Shown: positions 48,401 to 61,317, counted from the first letter of the stretch. The stretch is DNA of 64,000 nucleotides from Epiperipatus broadwayi (GCA_028023455.1 JAQFVV010012418.1:6505244-6569243), one strand, 5' to 3'. The notes: a model not told the origin generated them from the letters alone. Made by a program: numbers and translations.

Positions 48401-51400
48401 AGGATCATTAAGAAAAATTCAAAAATATATAGAAAGCTAAGCAATAATTTTTTTTTAAAAGAACATATACATTTTTAATAAATGTTTTCCATTTTTTTAA
48501 TATTACATTATTAAATAAAAACAAGTATATGTGTGAATAGCACATGTAAATAGACTAATAGTAATGGTATGGAATAAAGGGATTTATATATGAATATGTA
48601 AATAATCTGCCATATCTTTTTTTAAAAATTGAATATGATGATAACAAAGTTAGTAGCTCATCAACAGATCAAATATAATTAAATTTGAATAATAATATAA
48701 TATCACTCATAACTAATCATCAAGAGTGAACAATTATTCTTTGTGACTGGATTTAAAAGAGACTAATTAAAACATTTTTAGGCAAATCATCAAGCCAATG
48801 CCAAACCACACATTATTTTTTAAAAAAATATTTATTGCTGCATACATGAATATAAATGCTATAAAAGTAAATATATATCAAAAATGTTGTGATCATTATC
48901 TCACTGCTAATTGTCATTACCACTCAAGACCATCACATACCATGGGGTTCTGGCCATCAATGGAATATTAATTATCATAAAGCATATAAAGTGAGTGGAA
49001 TTTAAATATGATCTTTTATCTTAGCATCATTCAAATAATTCTAATGAGAATCATATAGTTGTTCACACAGAGTATATTCCATATACTATTAGTCTTAAAG
49101 CTAGTTTTGGGATAGCAAGGATCCTGGTACTGTGAACAAAAGAAAATACACACACTTAAATTATTCCTATTAAATAACTTCACTGAAATAACTTAAGTTA
49201 ATGATTAATAAATTTATTTATAAATTAGAAGTAAAAGTAATAATAATAAAAGAAAAAAGATCTGATAAATACTCTGCAATACAAATAAATTATTGATTTT
49301 GACTACTACATACAAGTATCACATGTTATTTTTATAGGTTGACAAACTAAACTGAGTAATAAATGATTTAACATAGTTTAAATGAATAATAAATTGTAAA
49401 AGGTATTATCTGCTAATATGAATATTCCAATCATTAATTATTATTTTCATTAATTATACAGGCTGATATTTTATATTAACAAAATATAAATAATTAAATG
49501 TTATATATATATATATATTAGTAGCACACACGCACATATTCAAATATAAAAATATTTTAATCATTAATCCTTAATTTTCTTTAACCTATAAACTGAATTA
49601 TTTTATAATCTAATTACAGAAATCATCAATATATTAAAATGTAATCACAAAATCTGCCTAGCATATTTGACAATGTCATATTTTTTTGACTTTAAATATA
49701 AGTCACGAATAATGGAATAACAAAATGCAAACAAAACATATCTATAGGGCCTACTCTCTGGAAATTTAAATTTTCTTTTTCATTGGTTTATCATATTTGT
49801 TTCTTATCAAATTCTTTTTCTTGGCTCGTTAATTTATTCAACTCATTCAAAAAATTGTTTTACTTCTGAAACAAATTAGTATAGTGCATGCTAATTAAAT
49901 ACTTTGGGGGCAGGGTGCAGTAAATCAAAATAAATTTTATTAACATCAGAATTATTTAGTGTGTAATATGTCAATATTAACATATTTTATCACTAACCAA
50001 TCAAAGATGTGCAATCAAGAAACCTCTCCATAGATTAAGCTGTTGATCACAAGTCAATACATAAATACCATATAGAGACTAAGCCAGTTGGAGCACCTAT
50101 CACCTGCTCCAAATGATAAAGCAGTTTACAGCCATCAAGATATTCCTTTTATAGTAAATATGACATCCAAACAATGTTATGGACTTTCTGATACCATGCC
50201 TTTTACCTATTGAAAGCAATCTCTCAGATTGCCCCATTAAAAGAATGCCTAATAGTCACAAAAATTCAAAAAACTAAAAAGAAAAAACACTTAACCACAA
50301 TGCTAGCCCAACCAGAGCCTCATGAGATGGTGCAATATTTATAGAAGTCACTAATTCTGAGGACAGTCACATACCCTCATCCACCAATTTTCTACATAAT
50401 GAACCAAGTTCAAACTCTGAGGTATCATCTAGAAATGGTATTATATAATGCAGACACACAACATCTTTGCACACTGAAAGTAGTACTAATGGAATGAAAT
50501 CAAATTAGCTTTGAAAAACAGCATCAAATCCTACCTTGAAAAACAGCATCAAATCCTACCTAACAACTCACAGCTGTCATCTATATCACTCAAACCTTAA
50601 TTTTAATAATAAGCATTTTTCTCAAGTATAATCTGACATGCAGTTAAAAATAGGAGCCTTCAATGATACAGAATTAAACTCAGTCACAAAAAAACCACCA
50701 ACTAAATAAGTGGATTCAAATTACATAACCTCACATTCTTTTGTCTCCTAGAAATGGAAAATATTTATTGGTTCTTAGATTAATCGCATATCCTAGCTGA
50801 GAATGCAAGGCTTTTGTGGGTTATCATGAGAATCATCATCACCTTTAGGCAGCATTGGATTTGTCACAACTTGAAAGTGCCCTTTCCATCATCTAGAATA
50901 ATATACATAGATGCAAATTTACTTATTGCTATATTTCTCCACCACATTATTACTCTTACTATAATATTTGTTTACATACTGCCTAATCCTACAGTAATCA
51001 CAAATATAATTTTCAATATCAACTCACTGCTTTCATCTCCCTATCTACTCATCTTACTAAGGAATTTTAACATGAACTATCAAGTCAATGATTAACATCA
51101 AATTGTATTATCCTTTATAATTGCTGAAGAATTTCTTCCACACAACTCATTCTACAACAAAATCTTTTTCTAAAATATTAAAAATGAAGCCACAAAAGCC
51201 TGAATTTTAAAATAACTTAATAATTTTTTTAAAAAAATAAAAAAAACCTTTCACTTAATTAATAATAATTTTGATTTATAGGGATATAATAATACACACA
51301 TACATGTGCAGTTTATGTATATTTTCAACATCGAGTTAATTTTATTGCAAAAATATAATATGGATTTAATAAGTTTCTTTTTTTTATAAATGCTAGTGTG

Positions 51401-52898
51401 TGCACACAAATTTGAATGGGTAGCTATATATATTAAAACCAGTCATCAATCACATATGTTAAAATGAATTATGTATTATAAAAATGAATTTTTATTATTG
51501 GTTTATGACAATTCAAATGTTAATTTTAAATTATTATACAACACATCTGAGTGCTTATATCTAGATGTGTTTTATGTAAACCTATTCAAATGTATGTAAA
51601 TTGCAATGTAATAGCATTTTTTTGTATTATTTTAACCAAAATCGGAATAATGTATTCAAATATAGAGCATAACCTACAGACCTTTCTCTTATTATTTCTA
51701 ATTAATAAATTGATATTTCATTGTTTGAGTTATTTCAGTAAATTTATTCAATCCTAGAATACGTTTAGAATATATGTTGGTATTATTTTTTGCTCACAGT
51801 AATAATTAGAGTTCTTGATCTCTGAGCTGGATTCATGAATAATGATCAGTTATATAGATTAGGGTTTATAGTGAGGGTTACACACATCCAGATGATGCTC
51901 ATTGGCACAAAGGGGTATTCTTTAAAATCCATGCACTATATTTTATTTAGTTTTATTATTAGAAATTAAGTTTATAGTTGGCCGGTACATTAATGGTACT
52001 AAGTTGCCAGAGGATTGATGATGATTATTCTGGTATATTTGATTTCTTAATATTCTGTTGGATTAGCACCTGAGTCTGTGCATCCAAATTATCGTGTTGT
52101 ATTGTTGTCCTAAGTTTGGTACTGGCTAAATAATTAGCCTGGTCTACAGTAGACACATTTCAAATCCAATCACCAAGGTTGATTGTTGATTTTTTTCTAT
52201 TGCTGATCATTTATTATGATGAACGATTGTTCTTCTTTATAATGATGATGAACTTATTGTTAGCTTATTTCTTGCTGATCTCTCATGCTCATTATATTCA
52301 TTGTATATTTAGAGCAATGTATTAATGGGGTTGATAATGATGAGTGCTCATCACCCCAACTTAGTTCACCACTAAATTCATACCATTACAATATATACAT
52401 AATTCTTTAAAAAATTGGATTTTATTTATCTTTAGTATAAAAATACCCGAATGCATAACAAACTTTGCAAAACCAAGAAGACTTTTAAAAATATGTAAAC
52501 AGTAAAATTTAAATAAAACTTAATTAACTTTTTTTTTTTTGCTCAGCATTGCAAGCTGTTCAGTCTCTTGTTCTCTTGCTGAAAACTTTTCCACTTTAAC
52601 TGGTGCTGTTAATTAGTTTAAAGTTGTTTATCAGTTCTTATTTTTAAAACTAATTAATAGAATTAACACAAGAATTCTCTTTCTTTTAAGCAAGAAAGAT
52701 ATTTTTTTTGGCCATTTATTTTAAATTCTGGAATCAATGTTTGTTGTAATATCCCACTATATATATATATATAATGTCAAATTAAACTGCAACTAAACAA
52801 TATTTTTTCATGTAGCATGGCCAAGAAATAACCTTTTGACCATATGCAGAAATGTTAACAAGACATTTATTTTATATAGTGCGATGTTTTATAAACTG
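45495..52898 (+). other. Intron 6, proximal part, no gene
   Basis: AT-rich. AGTAAT-type microsatellite at 46572-46672 and a (TATC/TGTC) tetranucleotide tract at 47741-47873. The stretch 49990-50900 is less AT-rich and has short broken open frames, probably an ancient transposon, with a 30-bp direct duplication (TTGAAAAACAGCATCAAATC) at 50511 and 50538. Nothing in it could be assigned to a family. Confidence 0.5.
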
Positions 52899-53309
52899 TA
52901 ATACCAATAAACCAATAAGCTAATGCACATGCGCTTTGTAGATGTCATTATATAAATGGAATACTCCCACTTTTCCAAACACAAGATAAAGTCTTTGGGA
53001 AAAGATAGAATGAATCCATCTATCTTTTCGACCCAAACGTATATGTATGGGGCAAATCTTAAGTGTTTGAAAATTTCACAAGCGTCATTCATTCACGTAG
53101 TAAAAAAGTAATTTAAAGTGATCCATTAACAACTTCACACTCTCATTTTCAAACACTTAAGATTTGCCCATACATGTACGTTTGGGTCAAAAAGGTAGAT
53201 GGATTTATTCTACCTTTTCCCAAAGACTATCTTGTGTTTGAAAAAGTGGGAATATTCATTTATATAATGACATCTACAAAGCGCATGTGCATTAGCTTAT
53301 TGGTATTGC
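52899..53309. mobile_element. Foldback/MITE with ~180-bp inverted arms
   Basis: Left arm 52899-53081 and right arm 53130-53309 are reverse complements over about 180 bases. Landmarks are CCAATAAGCTAATGCACATG at one end and its complement at the other, and TCTTAAGTGTTTGAAAAT near the centre. The unmatched centre is about 48 bp. No coding sequence; non-autonomous by structure. It ends about 50 bp before the family B array. Confidence 0.85.
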
Positions 53310-53358
53310 AGAAATGTTAAGTATATTGAAATACAGATATTGTAAAGTTTGAAATGAC

Positions 53359-54345
53359 TAATGTATTAGTCATTCTGAAATTTTTAGACATCTACATGTC
53401 TTCAAACTCATCTATCCAATTCAAATAGTTATAAGGGGCTGATAGATCTTTAGCCATACCATATATTAGTAGTCTTAGCAATATAACATTGCATAAGACT
53501 TAAGGCATGAAACCATGGTCAGGGGTTTAGGGGGATTCCTGACAGTGCTGGCTCTGGCTAAGCATTTATCACAAAGCTTGTTGAGGAATTGGCTATCCTC
53601 ACTGTTTATAACTTACAAGCTTAAGAGATAGTCATGTGATCTGACTTATTTTGACTATTTATAGTCTGCCTTAAGTCTTAAGCAATGTTATATTGCTAAA
53701 TCTACTAATATATGGTATGGCCGAAGATCTATCAGCCCCATATAGCTATTTAAGTTGGATATCTGGGTTTGAAGACATGTAGATGTCTGAATATTTCAGA
53801 TTTCCCACTCAATAGATAACTTTTAAATAAGAGCTTGGCTTTGGGTTGGTATTTTTAGATCTAGTGTCTGAACCTACCCTGGCACCTCTCTGAGGAGTGC
53901 CAAAGTATGAAACCATGGTCAGGGGTTTGGGGGGGTTCCTGACAGAGGTATTTTAAGTGCTGGCTCTAGCTAAGCATTTATCGCAAAGCTTGTTGAGGAA
54001 TTGGCAATCCTCACTGTTTATAACTTACAAGCTTAAGAGATAGGGTCATGTGATCTAATACTCTTCTTTTGCCTATTTATAGTCTCTGCCTTAAGCCTTA
54101 TGCAATGTTATATTGCTAAGTCTACTAATATATGGTATGGTTGAAGATCTATCTGCCCCATATAGCTATTTGAGTAGGAAGCTAAGTTTGAAGACATGTA
54201 GATGTCTGAAAATTTCAGATTTTTCACTCAATAGATAACTTTTAGATAAGTGCTTGGCTTTGGGTTGGTATTTTTAGATCTAGTGTCTGAACCTACCCTG
54301 GCACCTCTCTGAGGAGTGCCAAAGTATGATTTCATGCCTTATGCA
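53359..54345. repeat. Family B snapback plus tandem ~400-420-bp array with hammerhead
   Basis: Same layout as family A. 53359-53507 is the reverse complement of the end of the unit (53655-53800). The unit then repeats: AACCATGGTC at 53511 and 53911, spacing 400; TGAGGAGTGC at 53891 and 54310, spacing 419. Each unit contains CAGCCCCATATAGCTAT or CTGCCCCATATAGCTAT, then GTTTGAAGACATGTAGATGT and TTTTTAGATCTAGTGTCTGA. Family A has matching blocks in the same order. A complete hammerhead spans the unit junction; the array ends inside partial ones. Confidence 0.9.
53870..53938 (+). ncRNA. Type I hammerhead ribozyme, family B
   Basis: CTGAGGA core at 53890-53896, stem II GTGC/GTAT (loop CAAA, closed by a G-U pair), then GAAA at 53909-53912. 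Stem III ACC/GGT with a 2-nt loop gives the GUC triplet; C17 is 53920. Stem I is CCTCT/AGGGG, then GAACC/GGTTC with ACCC/GGG between them. Cleavage is predicted after 53920. Half-hammerheads at 53505-53545 (3' half) and 54289-54331 (5' half) mark the array ends, as expected if units were copied from cleaved or circular RNA. Confidence 0.82.
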
Positions 54346-56002
54346 ATGAATAATAAATTTTGTATGATAAAAATGCAAATATAAATGAATTGAAAAAGAT
54401 TTATTCATTTTAATTTAATTAAATGGTTTGTATCTTTGCCATTAAAATGTATTGCAATATTAAAAAAATTGTAGGTCTTTCAAAGAAAATGACCACTTGG
54501 GTTAATAAAATGTGGCATCTTACGTCTTATAAATGATCATAGCTAGAGTACTTGTATATAAAGTGTTTATTTAATTCTGTATATTATATACTGTTAAAAA
54601 ATAATTTTAAATATTGATTATAATATACAAACACAGAATGCATTAGAATCTAATGATTAGATACATCTTTTTTTAATATATCAGAATTTTAATTTTTTTC
54701 AGTTAACTGCAATTAGGTGATAAAGAACAAGTCTTTATGGTTAAAAAAATACAATTGAGATATTACACATTTTATTTTTAAATAATTTCACATAAATAAT
54801 AAAAATACTGAATTTTTTTAATAAATGAAACTTCAGTATGGGATTTTCTTTCAGTTCAGTACAATGAAAAATTTTTTTGCAGAAGAACCCCAAAAATTGT
54901 CACTTGTGAGCTTATTCTTTCATTCTTGCTGTAAATTTGTATAGTGAAAACACACATTTTTTTTTAGTGTTATTGGAATTCTTTTTACAGATTTTTTTAA
55001 AAAAATGTATGTTTTCAACAACATTTTACTTTTTCAATATAAGAAATCATCATAATCAACAACTAATGCAGAAACTCATCAATATTTTAGATAATAACAT
55101 TGACAAGACAATTCCACAACTCTGGAAAGACTTCATTATTATACAGCTGTTGATTTTATCTTAGATCACTAAAACAACTCTTAATCTTACATGGAAGATA
55201 GTCTACCTGCAACTCATTAAAAGTATCAAAGTTGAAAATGGACCTATTTCAACCATATAAAAAACATGATCTAAACTAACAAAGCAATATTTACAGATAT
55301 TGGTGATTTATAATGGTGAAGTTTTTGGAATTGCACATGAAAGAATTAACTAAAAAGAAAGTGAACACACCTTTAGAAAAGAACCTAGATTTAGATCATT
55401 CCACGAAATCTAAAAATGACCTAAAATCAACTAATAAAGCCTTATAAGATGTTATATAAAGAAAATCAGAGCAGCAAGTCAACCATTTATTCTAAACTTT
55501 TTATCTAGAGATCCTCTACACCTGGGATACAAAGAATATTAAACATCGATTTAGAAGTCAATGATGAATCTGTACAATAAGAAATTGATGACTTAGAGAA
55601 TTGGATGAAGATGACTAATGAATAGATGGGTCATAGAAAAGAACATCTTTAAGCAAGGTGTTTTTTTTTCTTTTTACATAAAGTTACATTATCTTACATA
55701 CATACATATTTTAAATGTATGCGTGCATAATACACACACATAGCACAATTTACATAGACTGTATTGTACATTACATTTTTTAAAATTATTATATATACTA
55801 GGTTATATTGTTTGTTAATATAATATTCACAATTTATGGTATAATTGTTATCCATAGTAACAAGCTAAATTTTTTTTCATAGAAACCTTTATAATCCTTA
55901 GCTTTTTATATGATATTTTGGTTTACAATGAGTTTTAGGAAACCAATTGACCTCTTACTAAATGAAATAAAGGTATAATTGTTTTAATAATTTATTTCTA
56001 AA
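54346..56002 (+). other. Intron 6, distal part, no confirmed gene
   Basis: AT-rich. Between 54937 and 55640 broken short frames and AAC/ATC-rich codons suggest an old retroelement, but no motif is secure. Confidence 0.45.
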
Positions 56003-56216
56003 TGTTCCGTTGGTTAGAGCATTATCTTAAAATTCAATACTCAAGAATCTAACGGTCCAGATTTGATTCCCATGCTAGTACTGTCACTGGTTAGGCCAGC
56101 CACACATGAAAAAGAGAGGAGAATAATACCTCTCTAAACATTGTGCATATATTTACCTGTATGCTATTACAAACACTTGAATGTATTTAGAATATTTAAA
56201 TAAAGTTAAATTTTTC
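56003..56216 (+). mobile_element. tRNA-derived SINE
   Basis: TTGGTTAGAGCAT fits the polymerase III A box and CAGATTTGATTCCC the B box about 45 bases later, at tRNA-like spacing. A non-tRNA body and an AATAAAG end follow. No clear target duplication found. Confidence 0.65.
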
Positions 56217-56437
56217 TAACGATATTCAATACTCATATTCGATTATGGAAATAGTCCAACATATAAATATAACCAAAACATCATCATCATAAACCTTCAG
56301 TAACACGTTAATTTAGGAATGTATAAAGAATTACTAAACTAATTACAATCAAATTAATAAACTAACTAAATTTTAAAATTAAAATGTCACAACCATTGGT
56401 TTCACTCCTAAGTATTAATAACTAACATTATTTTTAG

Positions 56438-56577
56438 CAACCAGATAGCCCTTATTGTTCTCTGGGTCATGGAACTTATGAATGTGGTATTTGTAATTGC
56501 AATCCTGGAAGATTTGGTCATCTTTGTGAATGTGATCATTCTATGCATTACCTCAGTGATAGTAATCCCTGTAGTCA
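56438..56577 (+). CDS. Integrin beta exon: I-EGF1 core
   Basis: 46 codons plus 2 bases. The acceptor is TTTTTAG (ends 56437); the donor is GTATGT at 56578. Reads [20 protein letters not shown], then [13 protein letters not shown] and [26 protein letters not shown] is the I-EGF repeat signature. Eight cysteines are visible across exons 45354 to here, in the usual spacing. The split Q codon is completed in the next exon. Confidence 0.95.
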
Positions 56578-58154
56578 GTATGTATTTTATTATTTAAATT
56601 ATTAGATTTAATTTTATTTTTTTAATATTTTAATTACATATATATATTGTGATGATCGCACATAATAAATCTGATGAAATTACTGGATAAGAATTCCAAT
56701 AAATGTTTCTTATTGACATATGCATATTAGTCTATTCTTTATCTAATTTTATTTTAACCTATATTATATCCTAATAGTATTAATAAACAGCAATGAGCAA
56801 TTTGTGAGATCTAAACTAATGAATTTCATTAATGAGCTAAAAAGAAATAATTGAGTGAAATTTATCCCGACAATTCGTTCTCATTTTAGATCTTAAAACT
56901 AAAATAATTATATACAAAATTAACAAAGCTTATGACACACTTGAATGAGAAGCTATAAAGATACACAGAAATTATTACACGCTAAGCGCTTTCGAGGCCT
57001 TTTGCCTCATATTCATAGCGGTACTGTGAGCTGCAGAACGAGGAAATAGGGCAAGGAAACAAAAAAAAAAAATTCAAAATAATTACATCTAACCTATACA
57101 TAATAATTGTGAATTTAAACAAGTTTTAAGAAACAAATAACAATACAATAAAATAATAATGTAAAATCATTAAATAGAAAAGTTAGTTGATTTTAAAATT
57201 TTAATAAATTGCAAATGTTTATAGATTTAAAATGGCATACGATTGCCTAGGATTCTAGAAAAGCAGTAGGCAGAATTCATCCAGGTTTCCACAGCTATTT
57301 GTAATGATTTAGATATTTTTATTTCATGCACTTTGCACTGCAAGATTCTACGTTTTTCATTAGTTGTTTAATTCATTTTATGACAATTGGGTTTTTACAA
57401 ATTTGAAGGATTGATTTTTGTCATGATCACTTTTCCATCGATAGTAGTTATTTATATTAGATTGATGAATAATTGATTAGATTCTCCTGAGTCCATTCCT
57501 AATGAAAGGATGAACCAGATAAACTAGCCTATCACAGGGAATCTTCTTGGTGAACTAGGTTTATACTTATTGCATATTAGCTAGAAGCTTTTCTCTGATA
57601 CACACAGCTATAAACTAGCATAGAAAAATTAAAAAGGCCAAGATAAATTGACTTTTTTCTTACACTATTTATTTATTTTTTTAAACTAATGGAGTGTTAA
57701 TGCCTTACTTATAGAGAAAAAGTTATTGTAACAAATATCTATTTCTGGATTAACGAAATATTTATAATAAAAAAATAATGTGAATCGAAGTAAAATTAAA
57801 GATGACATATACATGATTACAATTGTAGTATTAAAATGAATTAATTTTTTTTTGATATCCAATATATCTGTCCAAATTTTAATTACACCATAATAAATTT
57901 TGATTGATATGACCCGGGCTAACTGATGAGTGCTGGTTAAGCACACAACGCATCTTTTATTGTATCTTTATTCAAAATGATTTCAAAAGAATATAGTGGT
58001 AGTGGAGATTGTTTAATATATCTATAATAAATACACCGGGTCTAGTTTTTAATTTGAATTCATTAATTTAAACTTTTTAAATAAATTAACTTTTTTGAAT
58101 TTTTTATGTATCTTTTTTTAAAAACTTTTCTTTAAGGAAAATTATTTTACTAAA
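56578..58154 (+). other. Intron 7 DNA with a fragment of repeat family D
   Basis: 57901-57955 reads GGGCTAACTGATGAGTGCTG, then GTTAAGCAC: a degraded family D core whose stem II (GTGCT/AGCAC) is intact but whose GAAA is lost. The rest is AT-rich without a gene. CGCTTTCGAGGCCTTTTGCC near 56988 is a small less AT-rich island of unknown origin. Confidence 0.5.
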
Positions 58155-58365
58155 AAACATGAGGGGTCAGAGTGACTTGTGGTCAACATGGGTAGGGTAA
58201 GAAGGTTGGCACTAAGATGGGCTTTGAGCATTCCTCCATCAGATTTTTAATGAAATGGACAGCTGAAGAGTTGTGGGGTGGAGTGATTTGAAGCCTGTCC
58301 ATTAAAGTATGAAGTTTGGCTATCTTAATATAAGCTGAGCTTTGATTGTATATATGTGTGGAGAT

Positions 58366-58415
58366 GATAATGTGGACCAACAGATGAGTGCTGTTTTAGC
58401 ATGGAATATATATAT
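58366..58415 (+). ncRNA. Hammerhead ribozyme, family D, 5' half before insertion
   Basis: GATAATGTGGACCAA, then CAGATGA (core changed from CTGATGA), GTGCT and AGCAT stem II, then GGAATATATATAT. The 3' half TTGGTGATTAT lies at 60386-60396 beyond the insertion. The intact version would pair ACCAA/TTGGT. Split and mutated, so inactive. Confidence 0.65.
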
Positions 58416-60372
58416 TGTAACCCCCCCCCCCGCCAGCTTCCTTACCGAAAGCCCAGTAAAGTCACGTCCTTTATATCTGGACGCTTTTGCCGTATTCCTA
58501 CGGTGACATTCTCGTGTTTTGGTTGATGGTTCACTTCTATGAACCTGCTGTGTTCTTGCGTCTGGGGGATTACATAATGTTCTGTGAAGATAATTTCAAA
58601 CACATATACACGTACGCTTTATTTATTTTATACGTAAATTCGGATTGAATCCAAGTAGTAGGCGCCAGGAGAACTTTTATAAGAGTCCGCCACGTATGTG
58701 CATAAGCTCACTCAACTGTATCACAAAACATGCCCGTGCATCACTCCAGTCGGAAGCAAGAAACGAACACAGCCAATATCATCTTTCAAATTACATCGTA
58801 TATGTGATCTTTCAATCACGATCAATCAGACTTATCATATGAGGGCCCGCCCTATATCCCACAGAATAAATTAATCAAAACTTAATATTAATCTAAGAGA
58901 GCATAATAAACATCAATATAAATATAATCAAATCCCAACACCAAAAATATCAAATGCATTCATTCATATACAAACAAATTTGATCGCTCCAGCACTCATT
59001 CCCTATTATATAAATTTATGTTGAAATTCCAAGCAATTAATAACAAAAAATACTAGTTAAATAAATGTTTATTTTAATCTGTTTAATAACAATTCATGCA
59101 GGTATATGACCGGCAAGCCGAGATAATTTAAATATAGATTTAAATGTAACTTCGCACATATTTTAAAGAATGTTAATCTGTAGACAAACTTATTTGGTTA
59201 GGTTCTCTAATCGTTCATTAATGGTCATGGGTAACTTTATCATTTTAGCTTAATGTTTTTAATGGTTCTTGGTTTTTAAAGTTATTTTACTTAGGTGCAT
59301 AAATAAATACGATAATTTAAAGGTAGCTACCTGTGGAACGTAGAAAGACTGTAAGAGGGATCCTGAGCGATGATTTCTTCTTTAACGAAGCATTCTGGCA
59401 ATTTGCAAGGTCTCAAAAGCGTGTGTGGTCCTTATGTGAAGTTTCTCCGGTGTTACGAGCATCCTATTGGCAATCAGCTGAGCTGGACGCGGAGGTCCGG
59501 CGGTCAAGCCGCGAATTTTAGGTTCAGCAACGCATCTCCGTCATATTTCCACACGAAAGTTAGATTTTATTTCTTCTAATTCTAATTTAATAATCCTAAT
59601 AAAAGCGCTGTCCGGCCTTTTTGATCTCTTCCTTCCCGCCCTCACACCTTGAATTTTTTTCACCCAATCACTCCCATGCAGCTGTGAGTCCCTTCATCTT
59701 ATAAGTCCATCGAGTATTAACTCAATCCAGTGATTTCTGGGATCGTTTACACCACTTTGGAATTTAACTCAATTTGACCATTTTTTCAGGTATTGTTTCG
59801 CTGGAGACAGAAGTCTGAGTTGTACAATAGCAGTGTACACTTTTTCTCACCTCTGTTTCTAAATTCGGCTTATTTTATCTAGGCGTACCAACGCATATCC
59901 TGCCTATTGTTTCAATTTCTCTAATTTTACATTTACTAATTACCCCCATTTAAAATAATTTTAGATCGCTTGGAATTTCAGAACATATTGCAAATTAATT
60001 AATTCATTTTCCCCTTTTGTTCAAAATGATTCAAATGATTTAATAAAAATGTCAAACTTGCGTTCAATCATTCATCTTTATTTAACCAAAAAAAATGCAA
60101 ACAAAACTTACAACTAATGATTAAAGATTTATTCTTAAAAAAAAAAACAAAATAATAAAAAAAAACTCTTTTACTTTTTTATTTCAATAAATTTGACAGG
60201 TACTCCTATATAGCTGCGATCATGCTTTAGAAACGGCTGTATCTCGTTTATTATTAAAGCAAGACCGCTTTTTTAAAAGTTTTGTTCCTGTCATTCATTT
60301 CGTCAATTACATATATGTTGATATAACCTCATATGCCTGGGTTCAAATCCTATGTAACGCTATTCCGTTACA
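58416..60372. mobile_element. LTR-like insertion, TGTAAC...GTTACA, ~1957 bp
   Basis: Starts TGTAACCCCC and ends CCGTTACA, the TG...CA form common for Gypsy LTRs. The flanks are one continuous repeat copy, so the limits are well set. The interior is less AT-rich than the surroundings, with no large reading frame. A solo LTR of about 2 kb is the likeliest identity; a non-autonomous element with short inverted ends is the alternative. A target duplication cannot be read because both flanks are (AT)n. Confidence 0.7.
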
Positions 60373-60857
60373 ATATATATATATATTGGTGATTATTTAT
60401 CTTTCCAACATGTGTGTGATCAAATGTATCAGTGGTATGAGATAGCATGGATGGTTGAGGGTCGTGTGAAAGTCTGAGTTCAAATCCCCTATATATTACA
60501 TATAGAAGTGCAGGTATAAAAAAGCCTGTATTGTAAAAAAAATTCATAATTTTTTTCATGCATAAATTGTATGTGTATCTATATATATTTGGAGAATTTA
60601 ATTTTATTGTATAAAATCATATGTTATAGCATTTAATTATTTGTACTATTGTTAAATTTTATGTATAACATTCATCTAGTCTCTCCTTCCTGAATAATTA
60701 AATAAAATAAATATGAAATGGATACTTTCCATTTCAATAAATATTACTTTGCATATTGGTTTTTTTTAACATTGATAGTGATAACTCACTGTTGATATTA
60801 TCTGACTTCTACAATGTCATATGTTTTACAGTTTATTGTTTTTTATAATTATTTCAG

Positions 60858-60930
60858 AAATAATTCGACTGATATATGTTCCAACAGAGGTCAGTGTTTT
60901 TGTGGAATGTGTAAATGTCATGAAAGAGAG
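60858..60930 (+). CDS. Integrin beta exon: start of I-EGF2
   Basis: One base completes Gln, then 24 codons; ends in phase 0 at GTAACT (60931). Acceptor ATTTCAG ends at 60857. It reads NNSTDICSNRGQCFCGMCKC then HERE, the family pattern C--G-C-CG-C-C that opens I-EGF2. The rest of the EGF repeats is beyond the window. Confidence 0.94.
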
Positions 60931-61317
60931 GTAACTAATTTTATATATACAAGTTTTATTTGATATCCTATTTCTTAAAAAAATCTATTTTATTTTTTTT
61001 ATCATTGTTTTTAATAGAAATTCAAATCTTAAAAATCTAGTTCTTACATAATTAAATTCAATGCGTTTTATTATAGGTTTATTTGTTTATAGTTTGGACT
61101 GATTTAAACTCCTCAGAGATAGAAGTATAAATTTAATATAGATATTAAAAAATATTATTATGAACTGTTCTTTACATATAATAGTTGAATTCAAAATAAT
61201 TTAATAAATAATTACATTTTTACATTTTGAAATTTTTTTTTTACTCTATATATATCAACATATATATATATACAAATAGTATATATATAATAACAATAAT
61301 AATGATAATAATTCGAA

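Larger units (their letters stand above)
58155..60540 (+). repeat. Family D repeat copy split by an LTR-like insertion
   Basis: 58155-58415 matches 1963-2200 (TGTCCATTAAAGTATGAAG, GTGGACCAAC, TTTAGCATG). 60373-60540 continues the same copy (TTGGTGATTAT, then GTGAAAGTCTGAGTTCAAAT, then CCCTATATATTACATATAG). The gap is filled by 58416-60372. The join falls within the hammerhead stem III. Confidence 0.8.
2400..60930 (+). other. Integrin beta subunit gene, internal part (8 exons)
   Basis: Gene span of the exons listed separately. The joined exons give 276 codons with no stop and no phase break. They match the integrin beta order: end of the beta-I (VWA-like) domain, hybrid domain return segment, then cysteine-rich I-EGF1 and I-EGF2. 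Integrin beta pairs with an alpha subunit at the plasma membrane to bind extracellular matrix or counter-receptors. The gene is incomplete at both ends. Exon boundaries such as after GDGK and before DYPS look like those I remember from vertebrate beta integrins; this was not checked by alignment. The paralogue (beta-1-like, betaPS-like or other) cannot be decided here. Confidence 0.9.
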
